From: Anaerolineae bacterium
GTDB taxonomy: Bacteria; Chloroflexota; Anaerolineae; Aggregatilineales; Phototrophicaceae
Reading direction: 5' to 3'
DNA length: 55,142 bases
Assembly (NCBI GenBank): GCA_022823165.1
Contig: JAJDXR010000088.1
Location: 1 to 55,142, forward strand
The translations under genes and the position numbers were made by a program. Under the pieces are notes generated by a model. It ran no database searches. It worked only from the letters and a program-made list of their open reading frames with translations, and had not been told where the DNA came from. Below are positions 17,271-25,586 of this stretch, one piece after another. The first letter of the stretch is position 1. Each line of letters opens with the position of its first letter.

Positions 17271-18587
17271 TGCCTCGTCATTGCCACCAATTTTCGTCAC
17301 AGGACCTCGGGGCGAAGAGCCATCGGGATTGTTGAGTTCGGCGCCGGGAGGCGCGGGCACGTGACCGTGAATGAGCGGGTCGTCGGTGTCGCGCATCCAG
17401 CGATCCAGGCGCGCGCGCATGTCGGCGAGGATGGCGGCCTGTTCCGGGTTATCCGCCAAATTAACTCGCTCGTTGGGATCAAGCAAGGTGTCGTAGAGTT
17501 GCTCGGGCGCGGGCGCTTGATCGGCAAAACCGAAGGCGAGCATATCGGATTTGGCGGGCCCGTCATCGATATTGGACAAGACCGGCGACTCGCGATTGTC
17601 GTAGCGGCGGATGTACTTGTAGCGCTCGCTGCGAACGGCGCGTTTGGGTTCGTAAGCGGCGTGATAGCTGACTTCGGCAAAGAGTTCATCACGGATGGAG
17701 TTGGCGTCGCCGCGCAGCAGCGGCAGCATCGAATGCCCTTGCAGCCAGGCCGGCGGGTCGATATCCAGCAGGTCGCAGAGAGTCGGGAAGATGTCGATAT
17801 GGCTGATCATGGCGTCGACCGCGCGCCCGCCCCCGAAGAGGCCGGCGCCCTGCATGATCAGCGCCACGCCGATACCGGCGTCGGTCAGGCTGCATTTCAT
17901 AGCCGGGAAAGCCAGGCCGTGGTCGGTGGTGAAGATGACCAGGGTATTGTCGCGGATGCCTGTTTCGTCCAGCGCGTCAAGCACATGTCCAACCTTGTCA
18001 TCGAGGGTCTGAGCCATGGCGATGTAGTTGGCCATGTCCTGGCGGATGCGCGGCGTATCGGGGAAGAGCGCCGGCGGCTGGACGTAGTCGGGATTGACAT
18101 CGTGCTCGAGCGGGTATTCGCGGTGGGTCTCGAAGAAGCCGACTGTCAGCCAAAAGGGCTCGGCTGGCGCAGCGCGGATGAAGTCGACGGCGGCGCTATG
18201 CGCTCCCTCGCGCTCGGTGGTCAGGATGTGATCGTAGCCGACGGCTTCGGCCCCGCGATGAAATTCGGCGTTGGTGAGATGCTGGATGCCGGCCAGAGCC
18301 GAGCTGTAGCCGGCCGCTTTCAGCGTGTGAATGATGTGCTGGCTGAAATCCCGCAATACAAAGCCGCGATTGGCCAGCCCTAACATGCCGGCGCTATGGG
18401 GCGCCTGGCCCGTGAGCAAGGCGGCGCGGCTGGGTGAACAGGTGGGCGCGGCGCAATAGGCGCGGCGGAAGAGAACGCCCTGCTCCGCCAGACGCTGTAG
18501 ATTGGGGGTCGGCACAGCGTGACCGTAGGGCTGCAAGTAGCGTCCGCTGTCATGCGAGTGGATGTAGAGGATGTTCGGCTTGGGCAT
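17265..18587 (-). CDS. Type I sulfatase (formylglycine-dependent)
   Basis: The 440-residue protein has the sulfatase signature CSPSRAALLTG starting at Cys50, the cysteine that is oxidised to formylglycine. It also has metal-binding acidic residues near the start (HSHDSGRYL) and later VIFTTDHGLAFP. The wording after the signature (QAPHSAGMLGLANRG) is closest in my recollection to heparan N-sulfatase-type enzymes. It hydrolyses sulfate esters or sulfamates. No signal peptide is visible, so it seems cytosolic, unlike many marine polysaccharide sulfatases. No anaerobic maturase or formylglycine-generating enzyme gene is in the window. Confidence 0.9.
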   Translation of the reverse strand: MPKPNILYIHSHDSGRYLQPYGHAVPTPNLQRLAEQGVLFRRAYCAAPTCSPSRAALLTGQAPHSAGMLGLANRGFVLRDFSQHIIHTLKAAGYSSALAGIQHLTNAEFHRGAEAVGYDHILTTEREGAHSAAVDFIRAAPAEPFWLTVGFFETHREYPLEHDVNPDYVQPPALFPDTPRIRQDMANYIAMAQTLDDKVGHVLDALDETGIRDNTLVIFTTDHGLAFPAMKCSLTDAGIGVALIMQGAGLFGGGRAVDAMISHIDIFPTLCDLLDIDPPAWLQGHSMLPLLRGDANSIRDELFAEVSYHAAYEPKRAVRSERYKYIRRYDNRESPVLSNIDDGPAKSDMLAFGFADQAPAPEQLYDTLLDPNERVNLADNPEQAAILADMRARLDRWMRDTDDPLIHGHVPAPPGAELNNPDGSSPRGPVTKIGGNDEAM

Positions 18588-18613
18588 GGGCGGGCCTGGA
18601 CTGCTTTTGCTTT

Positions 18614-18679
18614 AACCACAGAGACCACAGAGAAAATCAGAGTACATTCAGCTGGGCGAGCCGCCTGCTCGCCCCTACT
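18614..18679. repeat. CACAGAG repeat plus palindromic repeat
   Basis: AACCACAGAGACCACAGAGA (18614-18633) is followed by GGGCGAGCCGCCTGCTCGCC and CCTAC (18655-18679). Together they fill the gap between the sulfatase and the dioxygenase-like gene. Confidence 0.75.
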
Positions 18680-18710
18680 CAAGCCGTCTCGACGGATCTA
18701 CGCAAGAACA

Positions 18711-19493
18711 TCAAGCCGGCATCCAGTTTTCCAGGCCGCGGAAGGGCATGTGGATATCAGGGTCGTAGGCCGGACGGGCGGCGTATTGGTTGCTGTTGCC
18801 GGCGTCAGGCGCGCCGCGCACAAGAATGGGACGGTCGCCTTCGCGCATGATGCGGGTCGATGTGGGGATGTAGCGCAGAGTCAGCCCGATGCGCCATTTA
18901 TCGGAGGTGTTGGATTCCGAGCCATGGATGATCTTGGGATTGTGCACGGAGACATCGCCCGGCTGCAGCTCGAGGTCAACCACATCGGTGTCGTCAATCA
19001 TGGACGGGTGGATGCCGGACGCGAGCACGTTCTTGCCATCGGGCACATCGACCATCTCCTTGCGCGAGAGCAGGCGGTTGTTCTGTGTGCCGGGCAGGAC
19101 GCGCAGGCAGCCGTTTTCGCGGGTGGATTCGGTGGCGGCCAGCCAGATGGTCGTCACTTCCATGGGCTCGAGCGGCCAGTAGCTGCCGTCTTGATGCCAG
19201 AGGACGCGCTGACCGTGTTGGGGCGGTTTGGCGATATAATGCGCCGCCCACATGGCGCAGTTGGAGCCGATGAATTGCTCGACGATATCCACCAGGCGGT
19301 CGTCGCTCACCAGCCGGTGCATAAACGGGTCGGACACCAGCATGTCGTGGCCGAATTTCTCGGGCCGGACGCCGGGGTTGCGCTCGGCCAGCCAGTGGAC
19401 GTGCTCGGCGGTCTCGCGGGCCAAGTCGGCGTCGATGGCTTTGCGGACGATGACGTAACCTTTGTCGTCGTATTCTTGTTTCAGGTTGGGCAT
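18711..19493 (-). CDS. Phytanoyl-CoA dioxygenase (PhyH) family Fe(II)/2-oxoglutarate oxygenase
   Basis: The 260-residue protein has the iron facial triad of the family: His100 and Asp102 in LWHQDGSYWPL, and His190 in IIHGSESNTSDKWR. Arg201 is placed to bind 2-oxoglutarate. Members hydroxylate small organic molecules using O2 and 2-oxoglutarate; substrates range from fatty acyl-CoA to antibiotics and osmolytes, so the substrate is open. A strong AGGAGG site lies 9 nt before the ATG. The gene has its own near-consensus promoter (19553-19580) and probably a 50-nt leader. A sulfatase follows downstream. Confidence 0.88.
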   Translation of the reverse strand: MPNLKQEYDDKGYVIVRKAIDADLARETAEHVHWLAERNPGVRPEKFGHDMLVSDPFMHRLVSDDRLVDIVEQFIGSNCAMWAAHYIAKPPQHGQRVLWHQDGSYWPLEPMEVTTIWLAATESTRENGCLRVLPGTQNNRLLSRKEMVDVPDGKNVLASGIHPSMIDDTDVVDLELQPGDVSVHNPKIIHGSESNTSDKWRIGLTLRYIPTSTRIMREGDRPILVRGAPDAGNSNQYAARPAYDPDIHMPFRGLENWMPA

Positions 19494-19552
19494 GGGTGGC
19501 GCCTCCTAGATGCGCTGCTTGAAACGCAAAGACATATGCGAATTACCCGCCC

Positions 19553-19580
19553 ATTATAACTTGGCGTCGGGCTGTGTAAA
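19553..19580 (-). promoter_or_regulatory. Near-consensus promoter for the PhyH-family gene
   Basis: On the minus strand TTTACA (19580-19575) and a perfect TATAAT (19558-19553) are separated by 16 bp. Transcription would begin near 19546. Confidence 0.65.
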
Positions 19581-19592
19581 GCACTTGACGCG

Positions 19593-19916
19593 TCAGTCGA
19601 TGTCGACTTCTTCTTTAGACTTGCGCGGCGGACGCTGAGCTTTCAGCTCGAGGGTGATGCCGCCGAAGATGGGCGCGCAGACGTTGTAGATGGATACGGT
19701 CAGGGCGGTGGAGAGGCCGCCGGCCACGGCTGCGATCAGGGCGGTCTGCGCCAGCAGGGGGCCGAGCACATCGGGCGGGATTTGGATATCAAGGAATTTG
19801 AAGGCGGCATTCAGCAGCAGCAGCAAGATGATAGGCAGCACGGCGGCCGCGGCCGAGATGATGGCGGCGATCTTGACGGCCGATAGAAAGCCGATGCGTT
19901 TGAGTGTGTAGGTCAT
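19593..19916 (-). CDS. Small two-helix membrane protein
   Basis: The 107-residue product has two hydrophobic segments: residues about 12-38 (LSAVKIAAIISAAAAVLPII...) and 56-78 (LLAQTALIAAVAGGLSTAL). The tail is basic and acidic. It resembles small DUF3566-like membrane proteins of Chloroflexota and Actinobacteria, but I cannot confirm this. The ATG at 19916 is used; a TTG at 19931 would add five residues. Function unknown. Confidence 0.65.
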   Translation of the reverse strand: MTYTLKRIGFLSAVKIAAIISAAAAVLPIILLLLLNAAFKFLDIQIPPDVLGPLLAQTALIAAVAGGLSTALTVSIYNVCAPIFGGITLELKAQRPPRKSKEEVDID

Positions 19917-20005
19917 GGAAGTCCCAGCCAAGATTCATATATTCTGCACAAAGTATAGCGCGGCTACACACAATGCTGCCAGAAATTCATGCCAGGCGCG
20001 ATTAC

Positions 20006-20395
20006 TTACCCACTTGCATCATCCCGCACATCATGTTTACTGCGCCTACGTACGTGCACCCGCCGCCTATAATCTGATATAGCATGACTAACCTTCTCCA
20101 ATAACACTTTCCACACTTCAAAAATAAGGCCTACACAGACTGTCGTCAGCCTACTCGCCACTAATGGATCCCCCACGGAGTCCTGAACGCCTGGATAGAT
20201 GAGAGTCCACAACAGATTCTTCGATTGCCTCACAGCTGAACCAGCCAAAATTCCCTCCGAATCCGCACTATCCCCCACGTCCGCAGCATCCCCGAGACTT
20301 GGCTGCGTACAATCCGAATCAATCGGAAATCCGTCAACGCCCTCAAAGCCCCTACATCGCCTCCTCCGTCCGTAGCAATCCATAGAACCGCTCAT
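20006..20395 (-). CDS. Unrecognised 129-residue protein coupled to the DUF5343 gene
   Basis: Its ATG overlaps the stop of the upstream DUF5343 gene by one base (TAATG), a sign of translational coupling. The N-terminal half is Gly/Asp-rich and looks disordered (residues 1-45). The C-terminal half has a plausible helical stretch (RLTTVCVGLIFEVWKVLLEK, about 82-101) and a very basic end (RRRVHVRRRSKH). No family is recognised. Base composition resembles the DUF5343 gene rather than the surrounding GC-rich genes. It may be a partner protein or a decayed one. Confidence 0.5.
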   Translation of the reverse strand: MSGSMDCYGRRRRCRGFEGVDGFPIDSDCTQPSLGDAADVGDSADSEGILAGSAVRQSKNLLWTLIYPGVQDSVGDPLVASRLTTVCVGLIFEVWKVLLEKVSHAISDYRRRVHVRRRSKHDVRDDASG

Positions 20396-21027
20396 TATGT
20401 TTCCTCATTCATGCTCTTGCTCAAAAGAGTGCGCAAACCAGCAAATATGGCGTTGATCTGCTCCACATTTGTACCACAGTCTATCTGCACACGCAAGTCT
20501 ATACGCACGGGCATTCTATGTTCAACATCGACCATCGCAACCTGATGAGACTCTGACGATGCACTGGTAGGCGCTCTAGATTCCCCCCCAGCAGATTCGG
20601 AAGCGGTTTCTACCTCACCGAATTCGGCAAACTTGCACAATACTTTGAATGTGGACACTGTTTTGGAGACCACTTGTTCTCCGGCTGTCATGTGACCCTT
20701 GAAGTGATTCCGCAGTTCGTCGTCACTGCGAGAGTGGGCGTCAGGATACAAGGCGTACAATTCCGAATATCCTAGACGGATTCCCTCGGCCATCACGCTT
20801 GGCGCCCGAGTTTCATCGCGAAACTGAATCCATCTATCAGTGGGCCTGGTTCCATCCAGAAATCCTACAAATCGCATGATCTTCAATATCGGGCGATGGT
20901 TGTTTGAACCGAATCCAATTGTCGGCAACCATGCCGAGTTGGCAGAGTGCGGAACACCCATACTCGAAATCTTGTGAAGAAACTCTTGAAGCTTCCCAGT
21001 CGTGTTTATGTACGGATAGTCGACCAT
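20395..21027 (-). CDS. DUF5343 domain protein
   Basis: The 210-residue protein begins with the DUF5343 pattern YPYINTTGKLQEFLHKISSMG and then has SNDHRPI-like, MRFVGFLDGTRPTDRW and YPDAHSRSDDELRNHF segments. It ends with the family's typical small C-terminal strand-helix unit (QIDCGTNVEQINAIFAGLRTLL), after a Ser/Ala-rich linker (about 140-165). Molecular function of the family is not established; a winged-helix-like fold is plausible. AAAGGAG precedes the ATG and a promoter lies just upstream. The gene is AT-richer than its neighbours, which suggests recent transfer. Confidence 0.8.
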   Translation of the reverse strand: MVDYPYINTTGKLQEFLHKISSMGVPHSANSAWLPTIGFGSNNHRPILKIMRFVGFLDGTRPTDRWIQFRDETRAPSVMAEGIRLGYSELYALYPDAHSRSDDELRNHFKGHMTAGEQVVSKTVSTFKVLCKFAEFGEVETASESAGGESRAPTSASSESHQVAMVDVEHRMPVRIDLRVQIDCGTNVEQINAIFAGLRTLLSKSMNEET

Positions 21028-21339
21028 AACAATCGCTCCTTTACCACTTCATAACAATATCTATATTACATTATGTCAAATACTTTATCAATACAAAAAT
21101 GGTAATATTTGGCCAGTGAAATTTGCATTGTATTTACCCATGATATTCAAAGTGCTTATATCATTATATAGCTAACTATTCCAGGGTATCCAGCCGTATG
21201 TTTTATAGAAAGATTGTACCTGCATGAAGTCAGAATGGCAACATTCTAACATATCAATAGCATATAGGGTATATGTATTTGTGTACTCGAACTCGAATAA
21301 CTTACTGAGGACAACTCGTGAAGAGGGAATAAATCAATG
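21028..21339. other. AT-rich intergenic region between metH and the DUF5343 pair
   Basis: This 312-bp stretch is visibly richer in A and T than the rest of the window. It carries the DUF5343 promoter at its left end and runs to the end of metH. I see no supported gene, no terminator with a T-run and no known RNA. A 39-codon frame from 21223 lacks a ribosome-binding site and overlaps metH. Confidence 0.6.
21051..21079 (-). promoter_or_regulatory. Promoter of the DUF5343 pair
   Basis: A perfect TTGACA (21079-21074) is followed after 17 bp by TGTTAT (21056-21051) on the minus strand. The start would be near 21044, giving a leader of about 17 nt with AAAGGAG inside it. Confidence 0.6.
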
Positions 21340-24300
21340 TTAACTCAGAATCTGCCCGGCCCGGTCGATATTGCCGACCGAGTAGTATTTCGCGTCCGGA
21401 TGATGCGTGAAGAGGGCGGCGGTGCTCTGCTCGGGCAGCCACTGCCAGGACTCGGTCAGGGACATGCCCAGCTCGCTCTCCAACTGCGGCAGCAGACGCA
21501 GGACGATCTCGTGGTCGGCCAATTCCGGGCAAGCGGGATAGCCCCAGCTGTAGCGTTTGCCGCGACCCGCCGGCAGGCCCAGCTGGCCCTGCGCGATATG
21601 CGTCAGGTAGTTGGCGGTCGCTTCGGCCGCTTGCACCGCCAGGCCATGGAAGTAATAGGCTTCGCTGTATTCGTTGGCGGCTTGCAGGCGCTCGACTTCT
21701 GCGCTGGCGGCATGGCCGACCGTCACCGTCTGCAAGACCATGACATCGGCGCGTTCGCTTCCGTTAGCCGGCGCAAAGTAGTCGCTGATGCAGAGATTTT
21801 CGCCGTCAGCTTGGCGCGGGAAACTGAAGCGGGCGACTTCGCGCGTCTCGCCCGTTGCGGCGTAGGTCTCAGCGTCCCAGACGATCAGGTCATCGCCATC
21901 GCCGTTGACCGGCAGGTAGGCGTAGACGGCTTGCGGCTGGAGGGTGGCGCGGCGCTTGGCGTCTACCCCCATGCGCAGCAGGCGCTGCTCGAAATCGGCT
22001 GAGAGCCGCTGCCACTCGGCGCCCTGCGTATTTTTGGCGCCCCAGGAGAGCCGGAAAAGTTCCGGTTTGTGCAGGTGCTGCAGGACGATTTCCAGCGGCA
22101 TCTCGCGGACAACGCGCGCTCCCCAGAAGGGCGGCGTCGGCAAATCGGGCGCGGCGGACACAATCTTGCGGGCGCCATGCCGGCGGACGCGGCGGCGGGG
22201 CGCGCGCTCGACCTCGGCATAGGCTTCGCTGAAGACCTCGTCGAGGAATTGCTCATGGCGCTCGGCATCCAGCAGTTGATCGACCACCGCCAGGCCTTCA
22301 AAGGCGTCCTTGCAATAGAATACGCCGGCCAGATAGGGCTCCTGCGATTCTTGCAGGAAGAGGATGCGGCGGCCGAAACGCCGGTTGATGGCCGCGCCGC
22401 CGACCAAGACGGGAATATCCAGGCCGCGCCGCGCCAGCTCGTTGACGATCAGCGGCATCTGCTTGGAGGTGCTGACCAGCAGCGCCGACAGGCCGATGGC
22501 GTCAGCTTTGTATTCCAGCGCTTTGTCGATGACGGTGTTAGCCGGGACCTGTTTGCCCAGATCGTGCACGGTGTAGCCGTTGTTGCTCAGAATTGTCTTG
22601 ACGAGATTCTTGCCGATATCGTGCACATCGCCGTAGACCGTCGCCAGCACGACGATGCCTTTGCTGGCGCCGTCGACTTTGTCCATAAATTGTTCGAGGT
22701 AGGCGACAGATTGCTTCATGACCTCGGCCGATTGCAGCACAAAGGGCAAGATGAGTTCACCGGCGCCGAATTTATCGCCGACTTCCTTCATAGCCGGCAG
22801 CAGCACGGTATTGAGCGCGGCGACGGCGTCCATGCGCCTGAGGATATCGTCTATCAGCGCTTCGACGCCCTCTTTCTTGCGATGGACGATCTGCCAGCGC
22901 AGCGCTTCCTCGCTGGACATATCGGCGGTGGGGTCAATCTCGTCAGCGCCGGCGACCTGCACCTCGTTGTCTTCAAAATACTGAATGAAACGCGGCAGCG
23001 CATCGGCATCGCTATTGAAGATGAGGTCTTCGGCGACCTGGCGCTGCTCATCGGGAATCTCGAAATAAGGCGTGATATGGGCGGGGTTGACGATAGCCAT
23101 ATCCAGGCCGGCTTTGACGGCGTGATAGAGGAAGACGCTATTGAGTACGCCGCGAGCCGCCGCCCCCACCCCGAAGCTGACGTTGCTGATGCCGAGGGCG
23201 GTCATCACGCCCGGGATCTGCGCCTTGATTAGTCGAATGCCTTCCAGGGTCTCAACGGCGTCGTTGCGCAATTCTTCCTGGCCGGTGGTCAGCGGGAAGG
23301 TCAGGGCGTCGAAGATGAGATCTTGCGGCGACTGACCGTATTCGCCCAGCGCGATGTCGGTGATGCGGCGGGCAATTTCCAGCTTTTTGCCGCGGCTATG
23401 CGCCATGCCGGCTTCGTCGATGGTCATGGACAAGACGGCCGCGCCATGCTTGACGGCGATGGGCAGAATGGCATCCAGGCGCTCGCGGCCATTTTCCAGG
23501 TTATTGCCATTGATGATGCCGCGGCCCGGGTAAAGCGCCAGCGCCGCTTCGGCGACATCGGCTTCGGTGGTGTCGATGATCAGCGGCGCCTCCACCGCCA
23601 TGGACAGCTTCTTGACCAATTGCCGCATCTGCTCTTTTTCGTCATCGCGCTCGGTCAGCGCCACACAGACATCAAGCATGTGCGCGCCGCGCTCCACCTG
23701 ACCAACAGCGATGTCGACGATGCTGTCGTAATCGTCTTCCAGCAGCAGGCGCTTGACCTTGCGGCTGCCCTGGCTGTTGACACGCTCGCCGATCAGCGTG
23801 GGCGCCGGGTCTTGCATCATGCGCGCCGCCGTCATGCCGCTGGAGGCCCGCGGCTCCCGTACAATCTCGCGCCGCGGCGCCGGCCGGCGCCGCCTGTTCT
23901 CAGCCAGGACCTCCGCGTAGGGCGCGCCGTGCACTTGCTGATAGAGCCTGGCGATATGATCGGGCGTGGCGCCGCAGCAGCCGCCGACCACGTTAACCCC
24001 CCAGCGCGCGAATTCGCCCACCATTTCACTGAAGGGGTCGGGCAGCATAGGGTAAACCGCCTCGCCATCGACATTGATGGGCAGGCCGGCGTTGGGTAAT
24101 ACGCTGATGGGGTAAGGCGAGCGCTCAATCAGATATTGGATGGGCAGGCGCATGTACTCGGGACCGGTGGAGCAATTCATGCCCAGCACGTCAATCGGCA
24201 GCGGCTCAAGCGTAGCCAGCGCGCCGGTGATATCGGTGCCGAAGAGCATGCGCCCGCTCACGTCCAGCGTGATCTGCACTTGCAGCGGGATGCGCTGCCC

Positions 24301-24888
24301 GCTTGCGCCGAAGTAGCGGTTGATGCCGTGGATGGCGGCTTTGACCTCGAGGATGTCCTGGCTGGTCTCCAGCAGCAGCAGGTCGGCGCCGCCCTCGACC
24401 AAGCCCCGCGCCTGCTCATAAAAGAGATTAGCGAGCTCGTCAAAGCTGATGTCGCTGAGGTCGGGATCGTCGCCCGATGGCAGCTTGCCGCTGGGTCCCA
24501 TGCTGCCGGCCACAAAGCGCGGCAGCGCGGTTTCACGCTCCACCTGGTCGCAAGCGGCGCGGGCGATCTGCGCGGCGGCGCGGTTGATCTCGAGCGTCTG
24601 GTCGCCCAACCCGTGCTCGGCCAGCGTGAGGCGATTGCCGCGGAAGGTGTTGGTCTCGATGGCTTCGGCGCCGACGCGCAAGAAGGATTCGTGAATCTCG
24701 CGGATGATATCCGGGCGGGTGATGACGAGATAGTCGATACAGTCCTGGTATTGCTCGCCGCCGAAGTCGGCCGGCGCGAGATCGTAGGATTGGATGCTGG
24801 TGCCCATGGCGCCGTCGAAGATGACGACATGGTCGTCAATGGCGTCGAGATAGCGCCGGTTGCTGAAGGATTGCGCAGAGTTTTTCAT
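21340..24888 (-). CDS. metH: Cobalamin-dependent methionine synthase, full length
   Basis: The 1182-residue enzyme transfers a methyl group from methyltetrahydrofolate to homocysteine through cobalamin. In order: the homocysteine domain (about 10-320) with zinc ligands Cys239 (GMNCSTGP), Cys304 and Cys305 (GGCCGATP); the folate-binding domain (about 350-620, GERVNSQGSRKVKR); the cobalamin cap and B12 domain with His756 in DVHDIGKN; and the SAM reactivation domain (PTPPFWG ... RYSWGYPACPEL ... HHPDAKYYSVG). All E. coli MetH modules are present. The ATG at 24888 is preferred to a GTG at 24924, though both have weak ribosome-binding sites. No cobalamin or SAM riboswitch is recognised upstream. 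Confidence 0.95.
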   Translation of the reverse strand: MKNSAQSFSNRRYLDAIDDHVVIFDGAMGTSIQSYDLAPADFGGEQYQDCIDYLVITRPDIIREIHESFLRVGAEAIETNTFRGNRLTLAEHGLGDQTLEINRAAAQIARAACDQVERETALPRFVAGSMGPSGKLPSGDDPDLSDISFDELANLFYEQARGLVEGGADLLLLETSQDILEVKAAIHGINRYFGASGQRIPLQVQITLDVSGRMLFGTDITGALATLEPLPIDVLGMNCSTGPEYMRLPIQYLIERSPYPISVLPNAGLPINVDGEAVYPMLPDPFSEMVGEFARWGVNVVGGCCGATPDHIARLYQQVHGAPYAEVLAENRRRRPAPRREIVREPRASSGMTAARMMQDPAPTLIGERVNSQGSRKVKRLLLEDDYDSIVDIAVGQVERGAHMLDVCVALTERDDEKEQMRQLVKKLSMAVEAPLIIDTTEADVAEAALALYPGRGIINGNNLENGRERLDAILPIAVKHGAAVLSMTIDEAGMAHSRGKKLEIARRITDIALGEYGQSPQDLIFDALTFPLTTGQEELRNDAVETLEGIRLIKAQIPGVMTALGISNVSFGVGAAARGVLNSVFLYHAVKAGLDMAIVNPAHITPYFEIPDEQRQVAEDLIFNSDADALPRFIQYFEDNEVQVAGADEIDPTADMSSEEALRWQIVHRKKEGVEALIDDILRRMDAVAALNTVLLPAMKEVGDKFGAGELILPFVLQSAEVMKQSVAYLEQFMDKVDGASKGIVVLATVYGDVHDIGKNLVKTILSNNGYTVHDLGKQVPANTVIDKALEYKADAIGLSALLVSTSKQMPLIVNELARRGLDIPVLVGGAAINRRFGRRILFLQESQEPYLAGVFYCKDAFEGLAVVDQLLDAERHEQFLDEVFSEAYAEVERAPRRRVRRHGARKIVSAAPDLPTPPFWGARVVREMPLEIVLQHLHKPELFRLSWGAKNTQGAEWQRLSADFEQRLLRMGVDAKRRATLQPQAVYAYLPVNGDGDDLIVWDAETYAATGETREVARFSFPRQADGENLCISDYFAPANGSERADVMVLQTVTVGHAASAEVERLQAANEYSEAYYFHGLAVQAAEATANYLTHIAQGQLGLPAGRGKRYSWGYPACPELADHEIVLRLLPQLESELGMSLTESWQWLPEQSTAALFTHHPDAKYYSVGNIDRAGQILS

Positions 24889-24974
24889 AGCGCGCATGAT
24901 AGCAGAGGAGGCGGGATTTTCCACTGTAGGGGCTGATGCTTGATGCTTCTAGCAAGGAATCAATATGCTGCGAA

Positions 24975-25586
24975 TCAAGGGGCAATTCCTACCAGCACAA
25001 GCGGTACAGCCGGAACACCTCGTCCTTGCCGTAGCACATTGACCAGATCGCGCTCATAGTAGGGTACGCCAGAAGACATTTCTCGTTCCAATTCTTTCAT
25101 CGGCAAGATCTCAATGCCGACATCAATGATATCAGAGACATAAAAACTTAAATGCTTAACGAACAGGTCATGCGCAACAAAGGCGTATTTGCCGAATTGA
25201 ACTTCGACCGCTATGCGATTCTTCACGAAATCCGTCTGGTTATATGACATAATTGGTTCACGACCGGCGTCTCGTATTGCTTTTTTCTGTACCCCGGCTG
25301 GCTGATTGTATACGCCACGCATGAGCTTTTCGTCGTCAGTAACCCAGAACGTATTCCTGCGTTCGGTCCATCCCTTTTTTCTGAAACTTGCTGTGAATTC
25401 GTCGTTCATAGCAACGGGAGAGTAGAGCAATCTGCCGCGCATGGTCTTTTCTTTTGACAGCTTCGTCTTGCAGGCTTCGGCGTCTACGCTCGCAATTACG
25501 ACTTGAATTTCGTCCCACAATTCCTTGTGATGTACGAGCATATATTCCAAGCCATTAAGATGGGAGTATTGCGCCGCAATCCGCAT
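24975..25586 (-). CDS. Type II restriction endonuclease, BglII/BstYI family
   Basis: The 203-residue protein matches the Endonuc-BglII family. NQTDFVKNRIAVEVQFGKYA holds Asp119, Glu128 and Gln130, with the same +9 and +11 spacing as Asp84/Glu93/Gln95 of BglII. Other family segments are IAAQYSHLNGLEY at the start and LRQGRGVPAVPLVL at the end. It should cut a GATC-centred site such as AGATCT or RGATCY; the degenerate site is favoured by its size and likeness to BstYI, which is inference. The ATG overlaps the methyltransferase stop (TGATG), so methylase is made first. AGATCT occurs at 27958 and 37452 here. Confidence 0.88.
   Translation of the reverse strand: MRIAAQYSHLNGLEYMLVHHKELWDEIQVVIASVDAEACKTKLSKEKTMRGRLLYSPVAMNDEFTASFRKKGWTERRNTFWVTDDEKLMRGVYNQPAGVQKKAIRDAGREPIMSYNQTDFVKNRIAVEVQFGKYAFVAHDLFVKHLSFYVSDIIDVGIEILPMKELEREMSSGVPYYERDLVNVLRQGRGVPAVPLVLVGIAP

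Noticed and set aside
21223..21342. 39-codon reading frame on the plus strand
   Set aside because: It has no ribosome-binding site, ends inside metH and lacks recognisable features.
24889..24974. Cobalamin or SAM riboswitch upstream of metH
   Set aside because: The gap of under 90 bp before the restriction gene is too short and no conserved riboswitch box was found.
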